Assembly (NCBI GenBank): GCA_030278955.1
Contig: JAOANR010000004.1
Span: forward strand, 62,001 to 126,000
Direction of reading: 5' to 3'
DNA from: Hygrophila difformis
Lineage: Eukaryota > Streptophyta > Magnoliopsida > Lamiales > Acanthaceae
Length of the DNA: 64,000 nt
This document shows positions 28,701-39,546 of the stretch, piece by piece. Both the position numbers and the translations under genes were made by a program. Every line of letters begins with the position of its first letter. Position 1 is the stretch's first letter. The notes under the pieces are model-generated. The model was given only the letters and a program-made list of their open reading frames with translations, ran no database searches and was not told the DNA's origin.

Positions 28701-31700
28701 TTTTACCGACAGGCCACTCGATGGGCACTTTTTTTCAGACAGGCCACCCAACGGGCACCGTTTTACCGAAATACCCCCGACGGGCACCATTTTACCGACA
28801 GGCCACCAGACGGGCACCGTTTTACTAACATGCCACCCGACGGGCACCGTTTTATCGAAATCCTCCCGACAGGCCTCGTTTTACCGACATACCACAGACG
28901 TGCACTATTTTGCCGACAGGCCACCGTTTTACAGACAGGCCACCCGACGGGCAATGTTATACCGAAATACCTCCGACGGGCACCGTTTTGCCGACTGGCC
29001 ACCGTTTTACTGACAGGCCACCCGACGGGCACCGTTTTACCGAAATACCCCTTACGGGCACCATTTTACCGACTGGCCACCTGACGGGCACCGTTTTACT
29101 GACAGGCCACCCAACAGGCACCGTTTTACTGAAATGCCCCCGACGGGCATCGTTTTACCGATAGGCCACCGACGGGCTCCGTTTTATCGACGGGCATCGT
29201 TTTACCCACATACCACCCGACGGGCACTGTTTTAACGACAGCCCACCAGACGGGCACAGTTTTACTGACAGGCCACCCGACGGGCACCGTTTTACCGAAA
29301 TGCCCCCGACGGGCACCGTTTTAATGAAATACCCCCGACGGGCAACGTTTTACTGACAGGCCACCCGACGGGCACCCTTTTACTGATAGGCCACCCGACG
29401 GGCACCGTTTTACCAAAAGGCCCCCGACGGGCAACGTTTTACCGACAGGCCACCGACGGGCACCGTTTTACCGAAATGCCCTCGACGGGCACCGTTTTAC
29501 CGAAATGCCCCCGACGGGCACCGTTTTACCGATATACCACCCGACAGGCACTGTTTCGCCGACAGGCCATCCAATGGGAACCGTTTTACTGACAGGCCAC
29601 CCGACGGGCACTGTTTTACCGACAGGCCACCCGACGGGCACCGTTTTACCGAAATACCCCCGACGGGCACCGTTTTACCGACAGGCCACTCGACGGGCAT
29701 CGTTTTATAGACAGACCACTTGACAGGCACCATTTTACCGACAGGTCACTCGACGGGCACCGGTTTATAGACAGACCACTTGACAGGCGCCGTTTTACCG
29801 ACAGGCCACGGACGGGCACCGTTTTATCGACGGGTCACCCGACGGGCACCATTTTACCGACGTACCACCCGTCGGGCACCGTTTTACCGAAATACCCCTG
29901 ACGAGCACCGTTTTACCGACAGGCTACCCGACGGGCACCGTTTTACCGACAGGCCACCCGACGGGCACCGTTTTACCGAAATGCCCCCGACGGGCATCGT
30001 TTTACCGACAGGCCACCCGACGAGCACCGTTTTACCGAAATAACCCCGACGGGAACCGTTTTACTGACAGGCAACCCGACGGGCACCGTTTTACCGGAAT
30101 GCCCTTGACGGGTGCCGTTTTACCGACACGCCACCCGACGGGCATCGTTTTACTGACAGGCCACCCGTCGAGCACCGTTTTACCGAAATACCCTCGACGG
30201 GCACCATTTTCCGACAGGCCAACCGACGGGCACTGTTTTACGGACAGGCCTTCCGACGGGCACCATTTTACCGAAATACCCCCGACGGACACCGTTTTAC
30301 TAACAGGCCACTAGACGGACACTGTTTTACTGACGGCCCACTTGACGGGGACCGTTTTACCGAAATACTCCCGACAGCACCGTTTTACCGACATGCCACT
30401 CGACGGGCACTTCTTTTCAGACAGGCCACCCGACGGGCACCGTTTTACCGACATACCACCCGATGGGCACTATTTTGCCGACAGGGCACCATTTTACTGA
30501 CAGGCCACCAGACGGGCACCGTTTTACTAACATGCCACCCGACGGGCACCGTTTTATCGGAATCCTCCCAACAGGCCTCGTTTTACCGACATACCACACG
30601 ATGGACACTATTTTGCCGACAGGCCACCGTTTTACTGACAGGCTACCCGACGGGCAATGTTATACCGAAATACCTCCGACCGGCACCGTTTTACTGACAG
30701 GCCACCCGACGGGCACCGTTTTACCGAAATACCCCCGACGGGCACCGTTTTACCGACAGGCCACCTGACGGGCACCGTTTTACTGACAGGCCACCCGACG
30801 GGCACCGTTTTACTGAAATGCCCCCGACGGGCATCGTTTTACCGATAGGCCACCAACGGGCTCCATTTTATCGACGGGCATCGTTTTACCCACATACCAC
30901 CCGACGGGCACTGTTTTAACGACAACCCACCTGACGGGCACCGTTTTATTGACAGGCCACCCGACGGGCACCGTTTTACAGAAATTCCTCCGACGGGCAC
31001 CGTTTTACCGACAGGCCACCGACGGGCACCGTTTTATTGACGGGCCACCCGACGGGCACCGTTTTACCGACATACCACGCGTCGGGCACTGTTTTAACGA
31101 AATACCCCCGACGGGCACCGTTTTACTGACAGGCCACCCGACGGGCACCGTTTTACCGAAAGGCCCCCGACGGGCAACGTTTTACCGACAGGCCACCGAC
31201 GGGCACCGTTTTACCGACATGCCACCCAACGGGCACCATTTTACCGAAATGCCCCCGACGGGCACCGTTTTACCGATATACCACCCGACAGGCACTGTTT
31301 CGCCGACAGGCCATCCAATGGGAACCGTTTTACTGACAGGCCACCCTACGTGCACTGTTTTACGTAAATATCCCCGACGGGCACTGTTTTACCGACAGGC
31401 CACCCGACGGGCACCGTTTTACCGAAATACCCCCGACGGGCACCGTTTTACCGACGGGCACCGTTTTACCGACAGGCACCCTTTTACCGACGGGCACCGT
31501 TTTACCGACGGGCACCGTTTTACCGACGGGCACCGTCGAGCACCGTTTTACCGAAATACCCTCGACGGGCACCATTTTACTGACAGGCCAACCGACGGGC
31601 ACTGTTTTACTGACAGGCCATTCGACGGGCACCATTTTACCGAAATACCCCCGACGGACACCGTTTTACCAACAGGCCACTAGACGGACACTGTTTTACT

Positions 31701-33954
31701 GACGGCCCACCTGACGAGGACCGTTTTACCGAAATACTCCCGACAGCACCGTTTTACCGACAGGCCACTCGATGGGCACTTTTTTTCAGACAGGCCACCC
31801 AACGGGCACCGTTTTACCGAAATACCCCCGACGGGCACCATTTTACTGACAGGCCACCAGACGGGCACCGTTTTACTAACATGCCACCCGACGGGCACCG
31901 TTTTATCGAAATCCTCCCGACAGGCCTCGTTTTACCGACATACCACCCGACGGGCACTATTTTGCCGACAGGCCACCATTTTACTGACAGGCCACCCGAC
32001 GGGCAATGTTATACCGAAATACCTCCGACGGACACCGTTTTGCCGACAGGCCATCGTTTTACTGACAGGCCACCAGACGGGCACCGTTTTACCGAAATAC
32101 CCCTGACGGGCACCATTTTACCGACTGGCCACCTGACGGGCACCGTTTGACTGACAGGCCACCCGATAGGCACCGTTTTACTGAAATGCCTCCGACGGGC
32201 ATCGTTTTACCGACAGGCCACCGACGGGCACCGTTTTATTGACGGGCCACCCGACGGGCACCGTTTTACCGACATACCACCCGTCGGGCACCGTTTTAAC
32301 GAAATACCCCCGACGGGCACCGTTTTACTAACAGGCCACCCGACGGGCACCGTTTTACAGACATGCCACCCGACAGGCACCGTTTTACCGAAATGCCCCC
32401 GACGGGCACCGTTTTACCGAAATGCCCCCGACGGGCACCGTTTTACCGATATACCACCCGACAGGCACTGTTTCTCCGACAGGCCATCCAATGGGAACCG
32501 TTTTAGTGACAGGCCACCCGACGTGCACCGTTTTACGTAAATATCCCCGACGGGCACTGTTTTACCGACATGCCACCCGACGGGCACCGTTTTACCGAAA
32601 TACACCCGACGGGCACCGTTTTACCGACAGGCCACTCGACGGGCACCGTTTTATAGACAGACCACTTGACAGGCACCGTTTTACCGACAGACCACGGACG
32701 GGCACCGTTTTATCGACGGGTCACCCGACCGGCACCATTTTACCGATGTACCACCCGTCGGGCACCGTTTTACCGAAATACCCCTGACGGGCACCGTTTT
32801 ACCGACAGGACACCCGACGGCACCGTTATATGGACAGGCCACCCGACGGGCACCGTTTTACCGAAATGCCCCTAACGGGCATCGTTTTACCGACAGGCCA
32901 TCGACGGGCACCGTTTTACCGAAATGCCCCCGACGGGCACCGTTTTACCGACAGGCCACAGAGGGGCACCGTTTTATCGACGGGCATCGTTTTATCGACG
33001 GGCATTGTTTTACCGACATACCACCTGAGGGGCACTGTTTTGCCGGAAGGCCACCCGACGGGCACCGTTTTACTGACAGGCCACCCGACGGGCACCTTTT
33101 ACCGAAATAGCCCGACGGGCACCGTTTTACCGACAGGCCACCGACGGGAACCGTTTTACTGACTGGCCACCCAACGGGGACCGTTTTACTGACAGGCCAC
33201 CCGACGGGAACCGTTTTACCGACAGGCCAGCCGTCGGGCACCGTTTTACCGAAATACCCTCGACAGGCACCGTTTTACCGACAGGCCAACCGACGGGCAC
33301 CGTTTTACTGACAGGCCATCCGACGGGCACCGTTTTACCGAAATACCCCCGACGGACACGTTTTACCAACAGGCCACAAACGGGCACTGTTTTACTGACG
33401 ACCCACCCGACGGGGACCGTTTTACCGAAATACTCCCGACGGCACCGTTTTACCGACAGGCCACCCGACGGGAACCGTTTTACTGACAGGCCACCCAACG
33501 GGCACCATTTTACCGAAATGCCCCTGACGGGCACCGTTTTACCGATAGGCCACTGACGGGCACCGCTTTATCGACGGGCCACCCGACGAGCATCGTTTTA
33601 CCGAAATACCCCCGACGGGAACCGTTTTACTGACAGGCCACCCGACAGGCACCGTTTTACCGGAATGCCCCTGACGGATACCGTTTTACCGACAGGCAAC
33701 CCGACGGGCACCGTATTACTGACAAGCCACCCGACGAGCATCGTTTAACGAAATGCCCCCGACGGGCAAAGTTTTACCGACGGGCACCATTTTACCGAAA
33801 TGCCCCTGACGGGCACCGTTTTACCGGTATACCACCCGACAAGCACTGTTTTGCCGACAGGCCACCGGACGGGAACCGTTTATTGACAGGTCACCCGACG
33901 GGCACCGTTTTACCGAAATACCCCCGACGGGCACCGTTTTACCGACATGCCACC
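22722..33954. repeat. About 3.78-kb higher-order repeat, about three copies
   Basis: The same succession of unusual units (TTCCGACGGGCACC, then CTAGACGGACACTG, then GGCACTTCTTTTCAGACAGG) starts at 22722, 26502 and 30251. Spacings are 3780 bp (126 units of 30 bp) and 3749 bp. Other markers keep the same offset, such as 25050 with 28830 and 24372 with 28151. The last copy is altered at 31441-31530 and then runs to the array edge. Confidence 0.8.
31441..31530. repeat. 18-bp short-unit variant of the satellite, five copies
   Basis: Five consecutive units of CACCGTTTTACCGACGGG (18 bp) occur inside the 30-bp array, with one or two substitutions. The variable tail of the normal unit is missing, so the core has been amplified alone. 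Confidence 0.85.
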
Positions 33955-35718
33955 TGCCATAGCCTAACCTGGAATCGAAGTTGGTATCAACTTGTAGGAA
34001 TGAAAATGATATTACCAAATGGCAAGTGTTGCCAAATGGTGAAAAACAAGGGGAAAATAAAATGGGGATATGGAAGCTCCTCACAAAGGATGGTTTGTTG
34101 AGGTGTAAAAACTTGGTTTCCCCACCTCTTCCAAATCTCCTGAACAAGGTGAAACTATTTTGGATTTGCTTCAAGAATCCAAAATAGTGCACTTAGCTCA
34201 AGAGCTAAACACAAAGTTGTTTGAGTTATGCACTCATGTGGATTTTAGGCTTCCACAAGCTCTCTTTGATCTTTGAAAATAATAAGAGAAGTGTTCTCAA
34301 ATAATATTAAGCAAAGATGAGTCTTACAAAATGAGGGCAACCCATATATATAGAGTCCCCAAGGCCTAAGGAAATAACACTCAATTAAGCAACTAGCAAT
34401 ATAAATTAAACAACCCTAGATAAATAAACAAGTGCTCACAATAATAGTAACTACGGCGCTATGCAAGAGGAGGAAACTGGACGACGCTATGCTGGAGGTG
34501 GGATGGACGGCGCTGAACAGCTTCTCGGCTACGGCGCTAAGCAGCCATGGAGGGACGACGCTACACTTCTGAACCGAAGAGGGGATAGCGCCGTAGGTAG
34601 TCGACAGCAGGGACGATAGCGCCGTAGGAGAAAGGATGGCGCAGGCTGGAGACGAAGAAGGCAGTCGGAGGAAGTGATTGGAGATGGACGACAGAGGTTG
34701 GAGCCCTCCGGGGATGATGGGGATGTTCGAAGGTGGTGGCCGGAGAAGATAGCGGCGAATCGGGGTTTTACTCTTCGACGAAGCTTCGGTTTTCGGGGGC
34801 TCGCCGGAGATGATATCTTGGCCATCACAGCTGCTGTGGTGCTCTTCGGAGTTCATGGGGGCGTTGGTGATGGAGAATGGGGGCTGCTGGTGGTGCGATG
34901 GGATGACAGAGGGTAAATGGAGGGTTTTCTCCATGGATGAAGGTGAAGGTAGCCGGAGCAGCCTGTTACTTGGCCGAGGACGACGATGGCGAGGGTGCTC
35001 ATGGGATGGAGAACGAGGACGGAGGCGAGGAGGCCGGAGACGAGGTGGCCGGAGAAGGGAGGATGAAGATGATCGGACATGGGGGTGCGGCTGCCGGAGT
35101 CGGGTTTGAAGCTGGCGGAGATGGAGGAGAAGGACGGCAGTGGATGGTCGGAGGGCGCCACCGGAGTAGGTTGAGGATGAAGGCTCGCTGACGGCTGGAG
35201 AATGGTCGGAACGCCGGCGAAAAGTTGATCGGAGAAGGAGATCGGCATGGGCGTCGTCGGGAGGAGGGGTTGGAGTTGGGCCGGAATGGATATGAGAGTG
35301 GGCTGCAGCTAATTGGGTCTTCATCCCTTGGGAGTGGGCCGGTCCATGTACAACATAAAAGAAGAGTTGGGCCGAGAATTGTGGATCAGCTGGGCCGCAA
35401 ACAGGTACTGGGCCGGAAATAATTAAAAGGTAAGTGGGCTGGACTTTGGTTTTGGTTGGGCTTGTGAAGGAATTAATTGTTTGAGTCCAATTAAGCTTGG
35501 GCTTGTAGAACACTCTTGAGTTAATTAAATCAAGCCCAACAGCTTTAGTCCATTTCGTCTTTGACCCGCTCGCCGTTACCGTTGACCGGCATTGACCGGC
35601 AGAATTCCGGCCTCCCTCCGGCGGTGGTCCGGCGACTTTCCGGTGAATTTCCGGCGACTCTTCGATGATCCATATTTGATCCGATTTCATAAACAGGTTG
35701 ATCCGGACTTCCACGTCA
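33955..35718 (-). repeat. LTR of a gag-protease retroelement (3' LTR, minus orientation)
   Basis: On the minus strand it begins TGACGTGGAAGTCC directly after a polypurine tract and ends GGCTATGGCA at 33955, where it meets the satellite. The TG...CA limits, adjacent polypurine tract and sharp junction support an LTR of about 1764 bp. A TATATATAG run lies near 34350. The inner part (about 34440-35450) is GC-rich and carries frames without stops. No second copy is visible in the window, so the boundaries rest on these signals and not on an LTR pair. The 5 bp outside (CCACC) would be the target duplication. Confidence 0.72.
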
Positions 35719-38414
35719 TTCCCTCCCCCTTGAGAAGCTTTGGACTCCAAAGCGGAAGGAGTTATTATCTGAGATAGATCAACCAGATAAGGTAGACCTG
35801 CACAAACCGGTATCCCATAAGATTGACATTTTTCAATAAGCTCGGCAAAGCAAAATTGAAATAGAAATTCAATAGAAATGTTATCCATTGAGCAAATAAA
35901 TCTCTCAGATCCCTCTTCGAAGGTGAATTTCATTTTTCGCTCCAGCTTAGCCCCCGGTTTCAACTGCCTGCAAAACAAATGACAATTTTCAGATAAATCA
36001 ATTTTGTCATTAACGGGAACTATTCTACCTGTTTTGTTTATAAAATTTTCATCTTGATCTTCATGGGTACCTGTAGAAAAATTAATCAAGTCAGATGTAG
36101 TACCATGATAAGATTCAGAAAAATTCTCAGAATGATGAAAAATTAAAGAACAAATTTTTGATGGGCTCTCAGTAGCTTGCTTAGCAGTTTTGCTAGAAGA
36201 CTGCTTCTTCATTCTAGCATTCTCGGCTTGAGCCTTCTTGTGAGCTTCTCCTTCTTTGCGCATATTCTCCAATAATTTTTCACGATCAATTTGCACAGTT
36301 TTTGGAGACAGCGATTTGATTATATACTTCTTCTGCTCGTGTGTGAATGTGATCAAATTGGCTCGCCCTTGATAAATAACATCTTTATCAAACATCCATG
36401 GGCGGCCTAAAAGAATATGACATGTGTTCATTGGAACCACATCACACAGTATTTCTTCGGTGTAGGTCCCGATTGCGATTGGCACTCGTGTTTGTCTGCT
36501 TATCTTGACAACTCCGCAATCACTGACCCATTGTAAATGATAAGGCTGTTGATGCGCTTCAGTTTTTAATCCTAGCCTGCGTACAACATACACACTCACA
36601 ACATTAGAACAACTTCCATTATCCACTATTAAAGATGCTAAATTATCAAGAATTTCGCAGTGGCAATGGAATAAATTCTCCCTTTGTTCTAAGTCGATGC
36701 GGGGGTGGTCAACTCCCTTGAGTGATTCGGGAGTGCGGGTGACCACAAAATTAGAGAGTTGGCGACCATCTTCTTGAATGTAGATTGCTTCATATCCTTC
36801 TTCTTCATGGCCGCTTACTTCAATAACCTTTTCTTTTCCTTTGGAATTTGAACTGCCAGCTTTGAGGACTTCAGCATAGCTCGGTATACTGTTAGAATGG
36901 ATAGGAGGTTCCTCCTTGCGATCCTCAAGTTCACAGTAGGAATTGGACATGTGTTTATTCCATTTCTCGCATTTGGCTTCAAACTCAGCTCTTTTAGCTT
37001 TAGCATCGGCTAATCGGTCGAGCCTTGGTTTCAGCCAACAATCTTTTATCTCATGTCCCATCATTGAACAACATTCGCATGGATCCCTGTATCCCTTTTC
37101 CTTTTCGATGACGACAGGCATTGCACTATTTTTCGTCCTTTGGGATTCTTCCAACTTGATCCTTTCAGATTCGTCCTGCAAATATTTTTCAATAATTAGT
37201 GCATCAGATATTGCATGGTCAAGGTCGTTGTACCTGGGGTTCATCTGATTGTAGATTTTGCTTCGTAGACCCGTCAGGAAGTGGTACCATTCTGCATAAA
37301 GGAGATTCTCGATGCCCGATTTTCTTTTTAATTCCTTAAATCGCTGGGCATACTCTTGGACTGATTCATTCCCTTGGATGATTTCTTTATATTCTTTCTT
37401 CCAATCTGGAACTGGGACGACCAGTTGTCCGCTCTGCTGGAGTTTGGCTTCTTGAACTTTCGATGTCTTGATCGGCCTTTTAATTCCAAATTCCTCTTCA
37501 AGAATATCGGCGACCTGGACATCCAAAGTGTTTCTCAGCTCATTCTTGACAGTTGTCATGACTTGATCATAGATTTCTTGTGGGGACTGAATCTTGTGTT
37601 CCAAGTCTTCTACTACAAATTCTAACCGTTTTTGGAAATGTTCAGACAATTCCTTGATCTCAGCGCTTACTTTCTCAGAAAATTCTTCAATAGGAGTTCC
37701 TAAATTTTCCATGAACTCCTTCATAAACTCTTCTAATTGTTGCTTCATCTGTCCAGTATCATACTCCAGTTTTCCTTCTACATGGCCTGTGGCTTCTTCA
37801 ATTCTGTCTTCCAATTTCTCAGCTAAATTCTTTTCAGCTTGACAGAATAACTTCTTGACTTTTTCCATTAGCTTCTGACCATTCTTTTCAGTAAAGTCCT
37901 GAACAAATTTCTTGAAAAGCGATGCAGTTGCATCCATTCGGACTTCAGCTATAGTGGTGGAAACAATAATGTGCTCTTGGAGCTCAGTGGTCTGCTGCTC
38001 CAATTCCTCAGCAAGATATTCCATTTTTCCATCCAACTTAGCAGATAAAATTCCCATGCGATGATCTACTTGCACGTTCAAAGCTCGCTCAAAATCCAAG
38101 GCAAGTTGATCCAATTTTCCTTCGAAGTCTTCAGTAACTTCGCCGATTTTCTGATCTATCTTCAGCATGGAATTCTCATTCTTCTTCTGACAATCAGTGG
38201 CAACCTTGTGCAATTTCGCATGTAGCTCTGAAGAGAGGCTAACATTTTTCTTTTCAATTTTGTTGTCCACTTGCTTCTTGTGACCTGCAAACTCGTCTTT
38301 TAGAGCATCAAATTTTTCATTGAGCTTGGCATCAAAATCCTGCTTCATTGCCACCATATTTGCATTCAAGTTCCTCAGTAACTCCATTATGGCGGGGTCA
38401 GATGTACCTGCCAT
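34416..38414 (-). CDS. Gag-protease polyprotein of a non-autonomous Ty3-type retroelement
   Basis: Start chosen at 38414 (MAGTSDPAIMELL), the first Met that begins a gag-like protein; an upstream in-frame Met at 38498 lacks support. Order on the minus strand: a long coiled coil (about 38390-37560), then the retrotransposon gag core (YKEIIQGNESVQEYAQRF, about 37390-37160). A zinc knuckle CECCSMMGHEIKDC follows (about 37040-37085, CX2CX4HX4C). Last comes a retropepsin-like domain with VDNGSCSNV as active site (about 36605-36640) and LLGRPWMFD further on. No reverse transcriptase, RNase H or integrase follows; the frame instead crosses the polypurine tract and runs 434 codons into the LTR, where the Pro/Ser/Arg-rich tail is probably not real protein. 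The functional part likely ends before 35736. It resembles TR-GAG type elements. Confidence 0.8.
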   Translation of the reverse strand: MAGTSDPAIMELLRNLNANMVAMKQDFDAKLNEKFDALKDEFAGHKKQVDNKIEKKNVSLSSELHAKLHKVATDCQKKNENSMLKIDQKIGEVTEDFEGKLDQLALDFERALNVQVDHRMGILSAKLDGKMEYLAEELEQQTTELQEHIIVSTTIAEVRMDATASLFKKFVQDFTEKNGQKLMEKVKKLFCQAEKNLAEKLEDRIEEATGHVEGKLEYDTGQMKQQLEEFMKEFMENLGTPIEEFSEKVSAEIKELSEHFQKRLEFVVEDLEHKIQSPQEIYDQVMTTVKNELRNTLDVQVADILEEEFGIKRPIKTSKVQEAKLQQSGQLVVPVPDWKKEYKEIIQGNESVQEYAQRFKELKRKSGIENLLYAEWYHFLTGLRSKIYNQMNPRYNDLDHAISDALIIEKYLQDESERIKLEESQRTKNSAMPVVIEKEKGYRDPCECCSMMGHEIKDCWLKPRLDRLADAKAKRAEFEAKCEKWNKHMSNSYCELEDRKEEPPIHSNSIPSYAEVLKAGSSNSKGKEKVIEVSGHEEEGYEAIYIQEDGRQLSNFVVTRTPESLKGVDHPRIDLEQRENLFHCHCEILDNLASLIVDNGSCSNVVSVYVVRRLGLKTEAHQQPYHLQWVSDCGVVKISRQTRVPIAIGTYTEEILCDVVPMNTCHILLGRPWMFDKDVIYQGRANLITFTHEQKKYIIKSLSPKTVQIDREKLLENMRKEGEAHKKAQAENARMKKQSSSKTAKQATESPSKICSLIFHHSENFSESYHGTTSDLINFSTGTHEDQDENFINKTGRIVPVNDKIDLSENCHLFCRQLKPGAKLERKMKFTFEEGSERFICSMDNISIEFLFQFCFAELIEKCQSYGIPVCAGLPYLVDLSQIITPSALESKASQGGGNDVEVRINLFMKSDQIWIIEESPEIHRKVAGPPPEGGRNSAGQCRSTVTASGSKTKWTKAVGLDLINSRVFYKPKLNWTQTINSFTSPTKTKVQPTYLLIISGPVPVCGPADPQFSAQLFFYVVHGPAHSQGMKTQLAAAHSHIHSGPTPTPPPDDAHADLLLRSTFRRRSDHSPAVSEPSSSTYSGGALRPSTAVLLLHLRQLQTRLRQPHPHVRSSSSSLLRPPRLRPPRLRPRSPSHEHPRHRRPRPSNRLLRLPSPSSMEKTLHLPSVIPSHHQQPPFSITNAPMNSEEHHSSCDGQDIISGEPPKTEASSKSKTPIRRYLLRPPPSNIPIIPGGLQPLSSISNHFLRLPSSSPACAILSPTALSSLLSTTYGAIPSSVQKCSVVPPWLLSAVAEKLFSAVHPTSSIASSSFLLLHSAVVTIIVSTCLFI
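35719..35735 (-). other. Polypurine tract of the gag-protease retroelement
   Basis: Minus-strand TCTCAAGGGGGAGGGAA immediately precedes the TG that starts the LTR. This is the standard priming site for second-strand synthesis in LTR retrotransposons. Confidence 0.75.
35736..36270 (-). other. Spacer between protease region and polypurine tract
   Basis: Open in the gag-protease frame but without a domain I recognise. In autonomous relatives reverse transcriptase would begin here, so this marks where the pol region is missing. Confidence 0.5.
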
Positions 38415-38842
38415 CTCAGAAAAATATTCTAGATATATGTATAAAAAGTTAGGAAATAAAAAATAAAATATTTTTGGGTGGAACCTCACTAAACTCAAAC
38501 TTCTGTGTCGGATGTCTTGAGTTCAGGCACAGCTTGGTTCCGAAGTTTTTCCAAATAAATTCACCAATTAAGGAGCATAAAAAGATTAGGGAAATGAGGG
38601 ATAAGACGCGCAAAGCACGAATGCAAAATGCGATGCTCGACTCTATCAAGAAATAGGGTGACGCGCAAGGCAAGAAACAAATTGCAATGCTCGACTCAAT
38701 CAAGGAAAATGATCGCTTGTGTGTGATCAATCAAGCACAAATTTATGGTTCCAAGTTTTAATTAGTTAGTGTTCAGGGATTTCGATTCCTCACTATTTAT
38801 AAGTGAAAAATAAAAATCTCACAAACAAAAACTCTCTAAACA
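38415..38842. other. Upstream region of the gag element
   Basis: Non-coding sequence before the gag start, with nothing recognisable apart from the left copy of the LINE target duplication at its end (38831-38842). Its last 40 bp, rich in AAAACTCTCT, resemble 39555-39600, suggesting an older local duplication. Confidence 0.45.
38831..38842. repeat. LINE target-site duplication, left copy (ACTCTCTAAACA)
   Basis: ACTCTCTAAACA here is repeated at 39535-39546, directly after the poly(A) tail of the LINE fragment. Confidence 0.9.
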
Positions 38843-39534
38843 CCTCGCACCATCAGCTAGTTAGGAGTGTTTTCCACTTGGGCGAAGAGCTGCAGCGTCT
38901 CCAAAAACGTCCAGCTACTGGGGGAGCTCCTACTCGGCTTGTCTGCTGGAATATGGGTTCTTGGACGGGAATCTTCCTCCATTCGGATGGGTCTAGACTG
39001 GAGTCTTCGGGTCGAGCGGGCTATGGTGCGGTTCTCAGGCATGCTGATGGTAGTTGGCTTGGAGCGGTGTCGGGGCAGCTTGGAAATGTGTCAGTCCTTC
39101 AAGCTGAGTTGGCAGGGTTGATGTACGGATTGGAGCTGGCGGTTAAGAAGGGTGTTTTAGAGATCTATTGTGCCGTGGACTCCATGGAGGTCCTTCGACT
39201 CCTCGATGCTAGGAGGTGTTCGACACATTGGCTGTCTTCATATCTTGGCCGCATTGATGACTTGGTGCGACAGTTTCGTCGCTATAGTTTTAATCACATC
39301 CTTCGGGAGGGTAATGGAGTGGCGGACTCGCTGGCGAAGATGGGAGCGGAGAGTGAGTTATTCTACACGACTTGGGCCTTTCCACCGGATCAGATTTCTT
39401 CGGCATTGGCGGCAGACTTAGCTGGCACGTGGTTTCCCCGGGCCAACTAATTCTTCGTCAGATTCTTGATCTTCATTTTTACTTTCTCCCTTTCCCTAGC
39501 CTGTATAGGCTGTAATGCAAAAAAAAAAAAAAAC
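38843..39534 (+). mobile_element. 5'-truncated L1-type LINE insertion, 692 bp
   Basis: A 15-base A run at 39519-39533 closes the fragment, and a 12-bp direct repeat flanks it (38831-38842 and 39535-39546). These are the marks of target-primed reverse transcription. Only the 3' end of the element is present: the RNase H end of ORF2 and a 3' UTR of about 70 bp. It lies in the upstream non-coding part of the gag-protease retroelement and is therefore younger than it. Confidence 0.92.
38845..39450 (+). pseudogene. LINE ORF2 C-terminal RNase H domain (truncated)
   Basis: The protein end of a plant L1 ORF2. It keeps a full RNase H-like fold with its acids: HSDGS (Asp), QAELAGL (Glu), CAVDSME (Asp) and NGVADSLAKMG (Asp), then a short tail to a stop at 39450. 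In a complete element this domain degrades the RNA of the RNA-DNA hybrid. Endonuclease and reverse transcriptase are missing because of 5' truncation, so it is a dead fragment; the reading frame itself is undamaged. The frame also opens into flanking DNA on the left, which is not part of it. Confidence 0.88.
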
Positions 39535-39546
39535 ACTCTCTAAACA

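Larger units (their letters stand above)
12614..33954. repeat. 30-bp satellite array, block C, with higher-order repeats
   Basis: Continuous array of the 30-bp family up to 33954, where it stops abruptly at the LTR of a retroelement. Several nested periods are visible: a 352-bp repeat (start points 15121, 15473, 15825), a related block whose copies begin at about 15825, 17040, 18430 and 19901, and a large 3.75-3.78-kb repeat (22722, 26502, 30251). The commonest unit stays about 30 bp, and stops are rare in most frames. I see no transposon, gene or unique DNA inside this block. Confidence 0.93.

Noticed and set aside
1..33954. Many long open frames on both strands (up to about 480 codons) with 10-residue repeats such as DGHRFTDRPP or TGTVLPTGHP
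   Set aside because: A 30-bp stop-poor unit gives open frames in five of six phases. Overlapping frames on both strands, the absence of splice or start context and many frame-changing units argue against coding.
1..33954. CRISPR-like array of short repeats
   Set aside because: There are no unique spacers; the variable tails are a handful of recurring variants, units are directly adjacent, and the setting is a plant nuclear satellite without cas genes.
34674..35422. Gly/Arg-rich plus-strand frames
   Set aside because: They are antisense shadows of the GC-rich inner LTR and have no recognisable domain.
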